This document shows positions 43,601 to 51,890 of a stretch of DNA of 64,000 nt, piece after piece. The stretch is taken from assembly GCA_964399965.1 (NCBI GenBank), contig CAYNRX010000002.1:32506-96505 (forward strand), given 5' to 3'. The position numbers and the translations under genes were made by a program. This DNA is from UBA1381 sp964399965 (GTDB taxonomy: Bacteria; Bacillota; Clostridia; UBA1381). Numbering within the stretch: position 1 is the first letter of the stretch; each line of letters starts with the position of its first letter. The notes beneath the pieces were generated by a model. It was not told the DNA's origin. It searched no databases and worked only from the letters and a program-made list of their open reading frames with translations.

Positions 43601-44088
43601 GCGAAATTATCGGCCAGTTCCAAAAACTCCTCATCCTCCGCCTCGTACAGCTCGGCGAAAAGCTCTTCCATGACCTCCTCCCGCAAAAATGCGCTCTCGC
43701 CCTGATCGGCCACTGCAAAATTAGGATCGATATCGAGGGCATGGAAATACGACCTGACCGCTTTTAGGCAAAAGGAATCTATCGTCAGGATATCGGCCCC
43801 CGCCGCCAGCGTCATCTGGCGCAGCAGCCGTTTCTGCTGTATACTGTCCGCAGTATTTTTGGCCGCTGTTTCCAAAGAAGTCATTATCCTCGTGCGCAGC
43901 TCCCCGGCCGCCGCCTTGGTGAACGTCACCGCCAATATCCTGTCCGCCGACAGCTCTCCTTGCACTATACGCGAGCACAGCCGCTCCACCAGAACGGCCG
44001 TCTTACCGCTGCCGGCGGCGGCGTTTACCAGCACGTTCGGCCTGGCCTTAAGCGCCTGCTGCTGTTCATCTGTCCATTTGACCGCCAT
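40591..44088 (-). CDS. addA: ATP-dependent helicase/nuclease subunit A
   Basis: 1165 residues, a normal AddA length. UvrD-type helicase motifs run in order: Walker A NAAAGSGKTAVLVERL near residue 25, ILAVTFTKAAAGELRTRI, the DEYQDTN Walker B near 400, VGDMKQSIYRFR, and VRIMTIHKSKGLEFPVVILAG. The C-terminal RecB-family nuclease domain has the catalytic Asp/Lys motif VLVDYKTDRY near 1115. AddAB resects double-strand breaks for recombination. The partner addB is not adjacent on either side. The final Arg and stop codon come from the inserted element; without it the frame would end one residue earlier at TGA. Confidence 0.96.
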   Translation of the reverse strand: MAVKWTDEQQQALKARPNVLVNAAAGSGKTAVLVERLCSRIVQGELSADRILAVTFTKAAAGELRTRIMTSLETAAKNTADSIQQKRLLRQMTLAAGADILTIDSFCLKAVRSYFHALDIDPNFAVADQGESAFLREEVMEELFAELYEAEDEEFLELADNFAGARGDEGLASAVLKVFELCTSIPHPGKWLEEKARMYEGPFCGSPWYKELMRERKQRIDRARASYKSVIGDMLGDAVGFYGDVDNVLERYTESDPALCEKFGKAWTAARSEYEQLWLVKADDWDCPVNIKSVTMSGCRDHPRSYYKDRVNECRKEAKKCSGITEPSLAEAEKMRERAGKNVAALARLVELFAAEYDKKKKSRNIMEFYDVEQLALRLFEENEEAREEYRAAYDEILIDEYQDTNGLQDAIFSAIANERSLFLVGDMKQSIYRFRNSDPLIFKRKNDAYSPDPAAENRRIVLSKNFRSRIEILDSTNDIFSRVMSEEVGEISYNEDQRLNLGDTSYEYKNPPADYVSELYVIENSSEEELESTRAEARFIAGRIRELKESGFLVRDKSGDYRPVRNSDIAILSSAVRTMDAIYLEELENAGIEAYAESRGYFQRAEIKLMTSFLKIISNPRQDIPLLGVLRSPIGGFDDEELADIRMADEGAFINALEAAASREDGTGEKAGRFLDRLSHWRELGRSLPADELVWRLYEETDLYNFAGAYYGGVQAQANLQLLFTRARIYEKSGFSGLFRFIRYIERMESASQDLSGASQAAETHDAVRIMTIHKSKGLEFPVVILAGGGKGFRLRTDGIALHKDWGFGLRDMTPDHSVSTPMERVVRGAIHREQLAEEMRKLYVALTRAKEKLIVTGVLRKGKNAEEEIESWRQGADPAEATSFFGWLCPASLASGNWQVKAVKPAAAEDIAAEKTAEEEISPAAAESVEKILGWEYPRPELCAAPTKISVTDIKMIKQQQADEEEQRRLSQLGDEYFPVYKREELAKMPAFMAEKKGVSGAALGTLFHAVMARIPPETDAAGYMRALVLDGELTEEEAEAVPPEWVDGFFASPLGERIKASRRFERETPFEIEIDAGELEKRYEGAVMLLQGIIDCWFEEDDGAVLVDYKTDRYKSPEELAEKYALQLEYYSRAIERTAGMQVKEAYLYLARGQKLLRIDVR

Positions 44089-44127
44089 CTGACCCTTCCT
44101 TTCTTCCTTTTAATCGTCTTAATACTG

Positions 44128-44156
44128 ATTATAACCCTTATACGGCTCTTAGTCAA
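44128..44156 (-). promoter_or_regulatory. Sigma-A promoter of addA
   Basis: The minus strand reads TTGACT (44156-44151), 17 bp, TATAAT (44133-44128). Confidence 0.83.
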
Positions 44157-44171
44157 TACATTTGCACGAAA

Positions 44172-44199
44172 AAAGGAGCCGCCGCAAAATGCGGCAGCC
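44172..44199 (-). terminator. Terminator of the DUF2007-like gene
   Basis: GCCGCA pairs with TGCGGC (about 44178-44195); the minus strand continues GGCTCC and six T. Confidence 0.75.
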
Positions 44200-44212
44200 C
44201 ACTTGTTGTTTA

Positions 44213-44491
44213 TTATTCCTTGTCCCGCTTCGCCTCTATTATCCTTTCCGCTTCGGCATAGTCTCTTTTATGAACGTATATATAGTACATCGTACTCAAT
44301 TCCTCTTTCTCGCCTGCTTTGCCCAAAACGCTTCCCAGCGTGCGGTTATATACTCCGCTTCGGACTATATCTGTTTTAAACGGAATGCTCTTTTCCTCCA
44401 ACGCTTGTTTTGCATTGGCAAAGGCTGCAATATCGACACACACACAGACTTCTTTCATGTTTATAAATTTCAGCATAATGTTATTCATCAC
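44213..44491 (-). CDS. DUF2007-like small protein
   Basis: Up to 92 residues; the start is uncertain. The second Met option at 44458 gives 81 residues beginning MKEVCVCVDIAAFANAKQAL, which fits the ferredoxin-like DUF2007 fold better. Neither start has a good ribosome binding site. The end (YYIYVHKRDYAEAERIIEAK) matches the typical V-x-x-x-D-x-x-x-A-x-x-(I/L)(I/L) ending. Proteins of this type are annotated as putative signal-transducing proteins with no proven role. Confidence 0.65.
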   Translation of the reverse strand: MMNNIMLKFINMKEVCVCVDIAAFANAKQALEEKSIPFKTDIVRSGVYNRTLGSVLGKAGEKEELSTMYYIYVHKRDYAEAERIIEAKRDKE

Positions 44492-44549
44492 TTAATATGA
44501 ATATTCGAGGAAATTTTGACCACTCGAAAAAAATCTCATATAAATTTCT

Positions 44550-47500
44550 TTACTGTCTTGCCATATCAAGCGGGGCCATCGTGCCCGTCCACAGGAACAC
44601 AACGTCCGGTTCGAATCCGGCGGTGAAGGTCTCGCTATCCTCGGCGGTGAATATCTCCACATCCTCAAGGATACCGGCCTCGTCATAGCTTACGGCATAG
44701 ACCGTGGCCGTGCCCGTCTCCACGGTTACGGTTATCTCGCTGCCGGAAACGCTTACCTCTCCTGCGGCTCCCGCCGAAACATCGGTCGTCACCTCAAGGT
44801 TATCGAAGAACAGCTTCGTATACGTTTCCCCGTTGGAGGTGCCCCAGATCGCAGGGAAGGTCGCGACCGCATCCGTCTGCACTCCTGCCCCGTTTACGGT
44901 GACCGTGCGGGCGATAACTCCGCCATCGTTCGTTATCGTGACCGCCACCTCGTTCCATTCCCCGATCTTAAGCTCCGCCTTTGTGGCCTGAGCTGTATCG
45001 ATCGTGGCTGTCGAATCCCAGAAATACAGCTCCGCTTTCTCGTCCTGCGGCTTTACCTGTATCTTCATCGTAACAGTCGCGCCCTCGATAAGCGTTGGCG
45101 TATTCACCAGGAGCTTGGGGCTTCTGTTGCCGCTTGCGAACCGGCCGGAGTTCATTACCAGCGCGTTGCCGCTGATGCCGCCGGTCTCTACAGCCCAGTT
45201 TGTGGAGGAATCGGCTCCGCCCGATCTTGTGCCCACATAAAGCTGTGCACCGTCTATAGCATATGGCTCCTGGTCGACATTGCTCACATATATCAGCGTA
45301 CCCTGCTGCAAGCTGTCAAAGTTGTTATCAACATCATCGGTAAGCGGCGGTACCGGCGTAGCTGTCGGCAGCGGAGCCGCTGTCGGAGCCGGCGTGGGAG
45401 AGGTCGCCTGCTGCACAAAGGTCGCGCTTTCGGGATCTCTGCCGTACGTCAGATAGGCGTTATTGCCGGAGAGCGTGATATACTTGCCGGGCGTGGAAAC
45501 GCTCTCGAACGATACGCCCTCGCCCGCAATGCCCTCGACAGTCTTAAACGTCATTCTCTGTCCCATCTGCCCGTCGGCGTCCTGCGTCAGCACAAGCTCT
45601 CCGCCCACATCCGCCAGATACAGGCCGGGCTTGTTGACCGATTCTATCGAAACGTAATTCTCTGAGCTGCCGTCCTTGGCCGCTACTATCTCCCAGGCGG
45701 TATCGTAGCCGTTTTCCTCCGCTGAGGCCGTCACCCTCAGCGTAAGCGGATATACCTCCGCATGGGGATTTACTACCGTCTCATGGCCGAGATACTTGCC
45801 GTCGGCGGAAACGAGAGTCGTCATCTCGCCGGCAAGACCGGTCGCGGTCTCTGTCAGCGGCAATACCAGCCCATTTTCGTCAAAGAACAGCTCCTCAACG
45901 CATACCACTCTCCTAAATCCGCTCCCGTGCGGCAGCGAACCATTGTGGTAGATCATATACGTATGTCCGTTGAAATCGATAACGCTCGGATGGGTGGTAT
46001 TGGATGTCGCCGTCACCTGCATTATCGTGCCGCCGTAGGACCAGGGGCCGTAGAAGCCCTCATCGCTCACCGCATATGCCAGCTGCTCTCTCCAGCCCTC
46101 GGCAAAGAAGGTATAATACTTGTCGCCGCGCTTATAAAGCCACGGTCCCTCGGTGAAGCTGTCGCTTCCGAGATTGTCTATCTTCTGCTTCTGGATATCG
46201 TTCATGTCGATAACGCCGTCAGCGTTCTTGTCGACAACGCTTACCATATCCTCGTTAAGCTCGCAGATATAATACTGGGTATTGCCCCAGGCAAGATACC
46301 GCTTTTCTACGCCGTCTACCGTTTCTATGAACACGGTCGGGTCTATATCATCGTGATTTTGTACCTGCGGATACGTCTGGGAGCCTTTTACAAGCGGCTG
46401 GCCTATATCCACAAACGGCCCTTCCGGCGAATCGGCCACGGCAACGCCTATCGACTGCCTGCCGCCGTCCGTTTTGTCCCAGGTGCAGAAATACAGATAA
46501 TATTTGCCGTCATGCTCCACCATCTGCGAAGCCCAGGCCGAAGTCGTATTGCTCGCCCAGCTTACGCTTGAGGCCTCCATCACGACGCCCTTGTATTCCC
46601 AATTCACCATATCCTTGGAGGTATAAAGCACGTAATTGGGCATTACGTAGCTTTCATTCTCGGCAGTATCGTGACCTACGTACAGGTATACCGTATCGCC
46701 GATAACGGTCGCTGCCGGATCGCCGCCGTAGAGGATATCGCCGTTCTGGTCAAAGCCCAGGATCGGGTTGCCGCCCTCGCTCTTGTCAAGCGTTATCATA
46801 TCCACGTCATAGGGCGTAGGGGTAGTATCGGCGTAAGACGCGTTTGACTTCTTGGCAAACTGCGCCGTATTCTCATTATCAACGCCGGTCATTACCAACG
46901 CTTTTTCGTCCTTATCCTTATCATAGGCCGCCATTACATACAGCGTCATTTCGGTGCCGTTATCGTAAAACTCATAATTTTCCTCATCGCCGTCAGCGGT
47001 GAAGTTAAGGGTAACGGTGTATTCGCCGTCAAAATCCCAGGTGCCCAGATCTCCGCCGATCGTTCCGTCCGGCTCCAGCACCACCTCGGAGGACAGCACC
47101 GGAAGATCCGCCAGAAGATCGCCGCCTGTGGTAACGTTCTGGAAATTATCCGCCGTTACCGTCTCGCCGACGCTCGAAAGATCCCAGGTACCCCAAAGGA
47201 GAGCTTCATCATCTATCGTCTGCACGTCCTCGCCGGAGTAAACTACGGGCGATACCACCGGCCAGCCCTCGTCAGTCCACAAAATGCGCCTTACCTGCAA
47301 ATACGCCACGGCGTCAGGCACCTTGCGGCAATGCTCTACCAGATACCAGTCATCTCCGTCATGGAGGATGGAGTTATGGCCGTTGCCGTAATAGGTTATG
47401 CCGTCTCCCAGCTGGTAGGAGCCTATCATCTTATAACCGCGCAGATACGATTTGTCGGACTGTCCCGAATACGCATTGCCCACAGTCTCGCCGTTGTCGT

Positions 47501-49337
47501 CTACAAACGATGTGGAACCGGCCGACGACATGGGCGTTGACAGCGGCATCCTTGCCACGCGGATATTGTAGTTGGTGCCAAGCCAGCCGTAGGATACGAA
47601 CATATATCTGTAGCCCTCGTCGCTGTTGTCGATCGTAAACGGTCCCTCAGGCCCGTAAACGCCGTTAGGCACCGAGAATATATCCGTGCCGAAATTCTGG
47701 CCGGAGCTTAGGATCGTTGCATCGCTTGTATAGTCGATCCCCTCGATAAAGCCGTCAGCCTTCAAGGGAGCGATCTGCAAGCCTCTCCAGAACGAACCCC
47801 AGATGAAGTATACGCTTCCATCCGCATCCGTGTAAATATTCGCGTCTATGGCGTTCGTCTTGTAATTGTTATTCTCCTTGGAAGCCAGCACAACGCCGCA
47901 GTCCTGATATTCGCCGTCCCAAAGTCCGGGGGATTTGGCCTTTACCAGGGAGATAACGGAGTTTCTGCCGCCCAGGCCGCAGGATACCGACAGGTAGAAC
48001 CAATAGGGATACTCATCACCCTCCACGTAGAGCACATCCGGCGCCCAGTATGTTTCATTTACAGTCGTGCCGCTGTAATTGCGCTCAATAAACGCCTTAG
48101 CCTCAGGAGGAACGGTTATCGTTTGCGTATAGTCGTGCTTTGTCCAATTTATCAGATCCTCCGACTCGAATACCAGGTTATGCGAGGAATACGCCCAGTA
48201 TTTGCCGCCTACAGGATCCTTGAATATGGTCGGGTCGTGCGCGCCGTAAGTCTCGGTCGTAAGCGTGCCCTCGGGATATACCGTGTCATCCTCGTCTAAG
48301 GGAACGTTTTCGGGGAATACGACCGCAGATCCTACCGGCAGCGTCGCCGTTTGGAACACCTGTCCGGTCGCGTTGTCGGTTACGCTTATCTCAACAGACT
48401 CTCCCGAAGCCTCCGTTTCAAGATACAAAACCTGCTCCTGAGCCGCTTCTATCGCGGTCTGCTGCGACTGGCCGGATACCACCGAAGCGGTAAGCGAAGC
48501 GCTGCCGGTCGTGTGGTTTCTTATATGCACTACGGCCGTGACCGTCTGGCCGCTTTCGGCATAAAATATCTTCTCCTCGGTATCGGTATCATAGAAATCC
48601 ACGGAAATTATGTACTTGTCGTCCTTGGCCGCGTATTCCATGACCGCGTCCGTGTAGGCTTCGGCCGCCACCTCGCGCACCTCTTCTTCGCCAAGCGCGG
48701 AATCATAGACCGCAAAGCCGTCTATCATGCCATTGAAATAGGGGTCGGCCGCATACTGCGAGCGTCCCAGCCAGTTGTTCGTTGTTGGGCCGATATCGGA
48801 GGGCTTTATCGTGATGTCGGTGGTCTGGCCGACATTGAAGCCGTTCAGATACATCACGGTCGTGGTCCCGTCATAGGTAACAACGATATTGTTCCACTCT
48901 CCGACATTCAAGCGTGTGTCGGACATGAGCACCTGCTCCGCGCCGCCGTTTTTCACGACAAAGCGCGGCAGCCCGTCGCCGAAGCTCGAGGAGGGCGCAA
49001 GGAATACATACTTATCCTCGCCCGTACCGAAATCATAGGCTCTCGTCCACATCGCCGTATCGTTCGGTTTTATCCATACGCTTATCGAATACGGCGAAGA
49101 TACTCCGCTCAAATCGCCGTCCACCGTAACGTAGGAGCCGTTACCGTCAAGGCTTACGGCGCTGCCTTCCCTGCCGTCTGCCAGGACGGCCGCTCCGTCA
49201 AGCGTATACGTTGTGTCGCTCGATGAATCAAAGCCTATCTGCATCGTGGCACTGTAGGCCGCAGGCAGGACGATGCTTGTCGCCGTCACCGCCGCCGCCA
49301 AGGCCAAAGCCGACAGCTTTTTCCATAGCTTGTTCAT
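44550..49337 (-). CDS. Secreted arabinan-degrading enzyme with two GH43 domains, LamG, AbfB and C-terminal modules
   Basis: 1595 residues with a signal peptide (LWKKLSALALAAAVTATSIV). Domains: LamG-like (about 50-235); a short linker domain; first GH43 five-bladed propeller (about 345-740) with catalytic Asp in GAHDPTIF near 366, Asp in NAIDANIY near 500 and Glu in GPEGPF near 563; a lipocalin-like arabinanase accessory domain (about 760-850); second GH43 (about 855-1160) with GGDPAA near 872, DDIDPTVF near 999 and FTEGPW near 1063, interrupted by an EF-hand-like DKNADGVIDMND loop; an AbfB-like (CBM42) domain (about 1165-1305); a Thr/Pro linker; then a jelly roll and a final FLWTGTMAPL module. 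It probably cleaves arabinan or arabinoxylan outside the cell, feeding araB/araD. It has no SLH or dockerin anchor. Confidence 0.93.
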   Translation of the reverse strand: MNKLWKKLSALALAAAVTATSIVLPAAYSATMQIGFDSSSDTTYTLDGAAVLADGREGSAVSLDGNGSYVTVDGDLSGVSSPYSISVWIKPNDTAMWTRAYDFGTGEDKYVFLAPSSSFGDGLPRFVVKNGGAEQVLMSDTRLNVGEWNNIVVTYDGTTTVMYLNGFNVGQTTDITIKPSDIGPTTNNWLGRSQYAADPYFNGMIDGFAVYDSALGEEEVREVAAEAYTDAVMEYAAKDDKYIISVDFYDTDTEEKIFYAESGQTVTAVVHIRNHTTGSASLTASVVSGQSQQTAIEAAQEQVLYLETEASGESVEISVTDNATGQVFQTATLPVGSAVVFPENVPLDEDDTVYPEGTLTTETYGAHDPTIFKDPVGGKYWAYSSHNLVFESEDLINWTKHDYTQTITVPPEAKAFIERNYSGTTVNETYWAPDVLYVEGDEYPYWFYLSVSCGLGGRNSVISLVKAKSPGLWDGEYQDCGVVLASKENNNYKTNAIDANIYTDADGSVYFIWGSFWRGLQIAPLKADGFIEGIDYTSDATILSSGQNFGTDIFSVPNGVYGPEGPFTIDNSDEGYRYMFVSYGWLGTNYNIRVARMPLSTPMSSAGSTSFVDDNGETVGNAYSGQSDKSYLRGYKMIGSYQLGDGITYYGNGHNSILHDGDDWYLVEHCRKVPDAVAYLQVRRILWTDEGWPVVSPVVYSGEDVQTIDDEALLWGTWDLSSVGETVTADNFQNVTTGGDLLADLPVLSSEVVLEPDGTIGGDLGTWDFDGEYTVTLNFTADGDEENYEFYDNGTEMTLYVMAAYDKDKDEKALVMTGVDNENTAQFAKKSNASYADTTPTPYDVDMITLDKSEGGNPILGFDQNGDILYGGDPAATVIGDTVYLYVGHDTAENESYVMPNYVLYTSKDMVNWEYKGVVMEASSVSWASNTTSAWASQMVEHDGKYYLYFCTWDKTDGGRQSIGVAVADSPEGPFVDIGQPLVKGSQTYPQVQNHDDIDPTVFIETVDGVEKRYLAWGNTQYYICELNEDMVSVVDKNADGVIDMNDIQKQKIDNLGSDSFTEGPWLYKRGDKYYTFFAEGWREQLAYAVSDEGFYGPWSYGGTIMQVTATSNTTHPSVIDFNGHTYMIYHNGSLPHGSGFRRVVCVEELFFDENGLVLPLTETATGLAGEMTTLVSADGKYLGHETVVNPHAEVYPLTLRVTASAEENGYDTAWEIVAAKDGSSENYVSIESVNKPGLYLADVGGELVLTQDADGQMGQRMTFKTVEGIAGEGVSFESVSTPGKYITLSGNNAYLTYGRDPESATFVQQATSPTPAPTAAPLPTATPVPPLTDDVDNNFDSLQQGTLIYVSNVDQEPYAIDGAQLYVGTRSGGADSSTNWAVETGGISGNALVMNSGRFASGNRSPKLLVNTPTLIEGATVTMKIQVKPQDEKAELYFWDSTATIDTAQATKAELKIGEWNEVAVTITNDGGVIARTVTVNGAGVQTDAVATFPAIWGTSNGETYTKLFFDNLEVTTDVSAGAAGEVSVSGSEITVTVETGTATVYAVSYDEAGILEDVEIFTAEDSETFTAGFEPDVVFLWTGTMAPLDMARQ

Positions 49338-49377
49338 AAAAACTACCTCTCTCTCTTTAAAAATAGTCCTTATTTAT

Positions 49378-49406
49378 ATTAAAACATATTTTTAACAATT
49401 TGTCAA
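49378..49406 (-). promoter_or_regulatory. Sigma-A promoter of the double GH43 gene
   Basis: The minus strand reads TTGACA (49406-49401), 17 bp, TTTAAT (49383-49378). The leader carries a short (AG) dinucleotide run (about 49346-49357) at the ribosome binding site. Confidence 0.78.
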
Positions 49407-49482
49407 TAAGAACATAATATTTTTAAACAAAGGCCTGTTTTTTGGTGTTTTTGCATGATTTTTTATATGCTGCAGAAGGCGT

Positions 49483-49520
49483 AAAAAAGAGGACTGCCGC
49501 GCAGCCCTCTTAAGAAAAAA
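49483..49520 (-). terminator. Terminator of the lipoprotein/matrixin operon
   Basis: AAGAGG-A-CTG pairs with CAG-C-CCTCTT (about 49487-49512); the minus strand then has six T. Confidence 0.88.
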
Positions 49521-49549
49521 CCTCTATTTTTTAATTTTCCGACCCCTTA

Positions 49550-50197
49550 TCATTCGCCAAAAAGCAGCTTGTTCGCTTCTTCTATCTCCTTTTGCCTCTG
49601 GGCCTTTTCCTCCTTAAAATTGGGGTTGGCCGCAATCAGCTCATCTATCTGCCCGGGAAGCTCCGCCATGTTCAGCGTATCGCGACTGTTCGTGTATACC
49701 TCCTCGCCCTCCGACATAGTCTGTATGCCGTCCTCCTGCGGGAGCGTGAATTTGCCCTGCCACATGCCGGTCAGCACGTAATAGTCCTCATCGGTGGCCA
49801 CGTCGCCGTCGTCCCTGGAAAGAAAAAGCAGCACCTTCTCATCTATTTCAAAATCGGGATAACCGTCAGATATGACTACCGTATCCTCGTCCTCTCCCTT
49901 ATCTATGCGCACAGTGACGCTGTCCCCGGACGGTTCGCCCTCCAGCACTTCATCAACGTCAACTATTATATCGGTTTGAAGCACATTGCTTATATTATCT
50001 CCGCGTACAAATCCCTCATTGCTCCATTTGCTGTCAAGGATATCGGATACCGTACCGGTAACGATCACATCGGAGCTTAGAATAATATCCTCCATCGTCC
50101 TTTCTGCGACCAATCCGTTTACAATGACCTCGTCTTTTTTGCAGGAGCTGCAGGCTATCGCCGCCAGCGCACAGATAAGTACCATAAACCTTTTCAT
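49550..50197 (-). CDS. Lipoprotein, unknown function
   Basis: 215 residues. A lipoprotein signal (KRFMVLICALAAIACSSC, Cys near 16-19) anchors it to the membrane. A beta-rich domain follows (SDVIVTGTVSDILDSKW, then DIIVDVDEVLEGEPSGDSVT and EKVLLFLSRDDGD), a layout seen in small OB-like clostridial lipoproteins. The C-terminus is a charged helix. It begins 15 bp after the matrixin-like gene, so the two are cotranscribed and may work together, for example as protease and partner. Confidence 0.8.
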   Translation of the reverse strand: MKRFMVLICALAAIACSSCKKDEVIVNGLVAERTMEDIILSSDVIVTGTVSDILDSKWSNEGFVRGDNISNVLQTDIIVDVDEVLEGEPSGDSVTVRIDKGEDEDTVVISDGYPDFEIDEKVLLFLSRDDGDVATDEDYYVLTGMWQGKFTLPQEDGIQTMSEGEEVYTNSRDTLNMAELPGQIDELIAANPNFKEEKAQRQKEIEEANKLLFGE

Positions 50198-50212
50198 TGA
50201 CTATACCTCCTT

Positions 50213-50776
50213 TTAATATATAGCGTTTATCCCATTTATGTCATCTTGCGAAACACCCTCTATTTGTCCCGGTTGAGAATTGGGATACATACATGCCGTA
50301 ATACTATTAGAGTGCCCCAAACCTAAAAGATGCCCTATGTCATGTGTCATGGCTGTTTGCGTATCATAGGATGTTGAAGCTGTTCCAAACGGATGGCTTA
50401 CGTTCATATCTATATCAGCTTCATAAATAGTGTTGAAAAATGTACTTACAAAATTTGTTTGCATAATATATTTATCATCTCCCCTATAACCTTTTGTTAT
50501 TTCATTCACATCATTCTTTAACGGATATTGATTATTTGAATGCGTTTGTGTATACCTATATACCAAATCACCATCATGAACCATGTTCCACGCTAAGCAT
50601 GCATTATGAATAGCAGTCATTGTTTCATTTGTAAATCCACTATAGCATTTTACATATGCAGGAATGGGAGAAAACCCATTAGAATATTCTATTGTATACG
50701 CTCCTGCGGTTACCCCTATAACTCCAACTGTTAAAATAATAGATGCAGCTATTATTTTTTTTAACTTTAATCTCAT
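50213..50776 (-). CDS. Matrixin-like zinc metalloprotease, secreted, with variant active site
   Basis: 187 residues from the ATG at 50776 (AGGAG nine bases upstream; a TTG three codons earlier is too close to it). A signal peptide (KKIIAASIILTVGVIGVTAG) precedes a metzincin-type domain. The zinc motif near residue 148 reads HDIGHLLGLGH: the three His and the Gly of HExxHxxGxxH are kept, but the catalytic Glu is Asp. A Met-turn (CMYP) follows as expected. It is an M10-type secreted peptidase or a low-activity relative. The gene is strongly AT-rich compared with its surroundings. Confidence 0.85.
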   Translation of the reverse strand: MRLKLKKIIAASIILTVGVIGVTAGAYTIEYSNGFSPIPAYVKCYSGFTNETMTAIHNACLAWNMVHDGDLVYRYTQTHSNNQYPLKNDVNEITKGYRGDDKYIMQTNFVSTFFNTIYEADIDMNVSHPFGTASTSYDTQTAMTHDIGHLLGLGHSNSITACMYPNSQPGQIEGVSQDDINGINAIY

Positions 50777-50951
50777 TATTATCAACTCCTATCATGTTAG
50801 ATGATCATTATCATTCCTTGCCGCTGTGCGGCCTGATCTAACAGCCCATCGGACCCACCTCATTCCTTTTCTCACCTTTGCCTATCACTATTGAGCGCTC
50901 TTTAATGGTTTAACCATGATATATTATATCACATGGTATATAATTTGTAAA
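50777..50951 (-). promoter_or_regulatory. Promoter, palindromic operator and structured leader of the matrixin operon
   Basis: The minus strand has TTTACA (50951-50946), 17 bp and TATAAT (50928-50923). A 25-bp imperfect palindrome with ACCATG / CATGGT ends (50913-50937) covers the -10. A leader of about 135 nt follows, with a GTTAGAT / ATCTAAC outer stem and a GCCGC / GCGGC inner stem (about 50795-50842). I do not recognise it as a known riboswitch. Confidence 0.65.
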
Positions 50952-51033
50952 ATATGTATTTGTAAGAATGTTTTAGAAATTGTAGGAAGAATATGGATAA
51001 ATTTAGTAATATATGGAAAGAAATGGAAGGATT

Positions 51034-51073
51034 TTGACCACTCATGCAAAAAAATGACCACTCGTGCAAAAAG
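51034..51073 (+). repeat. Two 18-bp direct repeats, possible relic of a transposon end
   Basis: TGACCACTCATGCAAAAA and TGACCACTCGTGCAAAAA are spaced 20 bp apart, starting at 51035 and 51055. A related TTTTGACCACTCG followed by A-run lies at 44514-44530. Arrays of this style occur at ends of some insertion sequences, but no transposase is present. The rest of 50952-51124 is AT-rich and contains no gene. Confidence 0.5.
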
Positions 51074-51124
51074 CCATGTTTATTTGGAACAGTAAAAATC
51101 TGGTAATTTTAGGAGGGATGCATT

Positions 51125-51616
51125 TTAATAAATAGGCTCTCGTCTGCCGGCCATATCCCGGCAAAGATTTATCAGCGGCAAGCCGCACCTCCGGGCATAG
51201 CGCACCGTCTGGCCGGTGCCCGAACGGAAGCTGCCATCGTAGTAAACGATACCGCAGTCGGCGTCGTCCACCATGCGGAAATTGCGCCTTTTCATGCAGT
51301 CCTTGGTGTAATACGGGCTTATGATCTCCACCCTGTCGGCCATATCGTTGATAGCCGCCCAGCGTCTTCTGTCAAACTCTTTCCAGCCGTCAGCCTGCTG
51401 GGGGCAGGGGATATAGACAAAAAGACGGATATCGCTAAACGTGCGGCGGCATTCCAAAACGGCCAGAGCCGCCTCGGTGTCGAATCCAAGCGCGCCGCCG
51501 GTGATGTACGTAAGTATCCCTTTCTGAGCGCAGCGGAGTATATTATTCCGCAGGGCGGTCTTGACCTCGTCTGTAAACGCTATTGCTCTGTGTCCGGAAA
51601 AGAAACAGGTATCCAT
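51125..51616 (-). CDS. SLOG-family (DUF1273/YpsA-like) protein
   Basis: 163 residues. The Rossmann-like SLOG fold is recognisable: CFFSGHRAI at the N-terminus, TYITGGALGFDTEAALAVL near 35-55 with the phosphate-loop GGALG, an IPCPQQADGW block, and GIVYYDGSFRSGTGQTVRYA near 130. SLOG proteins bind nucleotide-derived ligands; DUF1273 members have no settled role in Clostridia. AGGAGG lies seven bases before the ATG. It is a lone gene. Confidence 0.88.
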   Translation of the reverse strand: MDTCFFSGHRAIAFTDEVKTALRNNILRCAQKGILTYITGGALGFDTEAALAVLECRRTFSDIRLFVYIPCPQQADGWKEFDRRRWAAINDMADRVEIISPYYTKDCMKRRNFRMVDDADCGIVYYDGSFRSGTGQTVRYARRCGLPLINLCRDMAGRREPIY

Positions 51617-51828
51617 TATGTATCCTCCTTTTTATCAGCTGCCGATATCCCCGAGCAAGGCGGAGATACTACCATTATACCACAGATCCGAAAATTGTAA
51701 AGGGGTATATTTTGCGGCAGCTCTAAAATATGACCAACATACGCCGCGCGGTGTATGCTTTGAGCATCCTTTATTATCGGTTTTTCCCATTTTTTTATCA
51801 AAGACCGCGTTTTTCTTGAGAATAATTC

Positions 51829-51857
51829 TTGCAAACGGATGACAAATATAGTATACT
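51829..51857 (+). promoter_or_regulatory. Sigma-A promoter of the ABC-F/SLH/ABC exporter operon
   Basis: TTGCAA (51829-51834), 17 bp, TATACT (51852-51857). The CGGAGGA ribosome binding site follows before the ATG at 51891. Confidence 0.75.
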
Positions 51858-51890
51858 GGTAGAAGAAAAACTTAAATTCGGAGGACAGTT

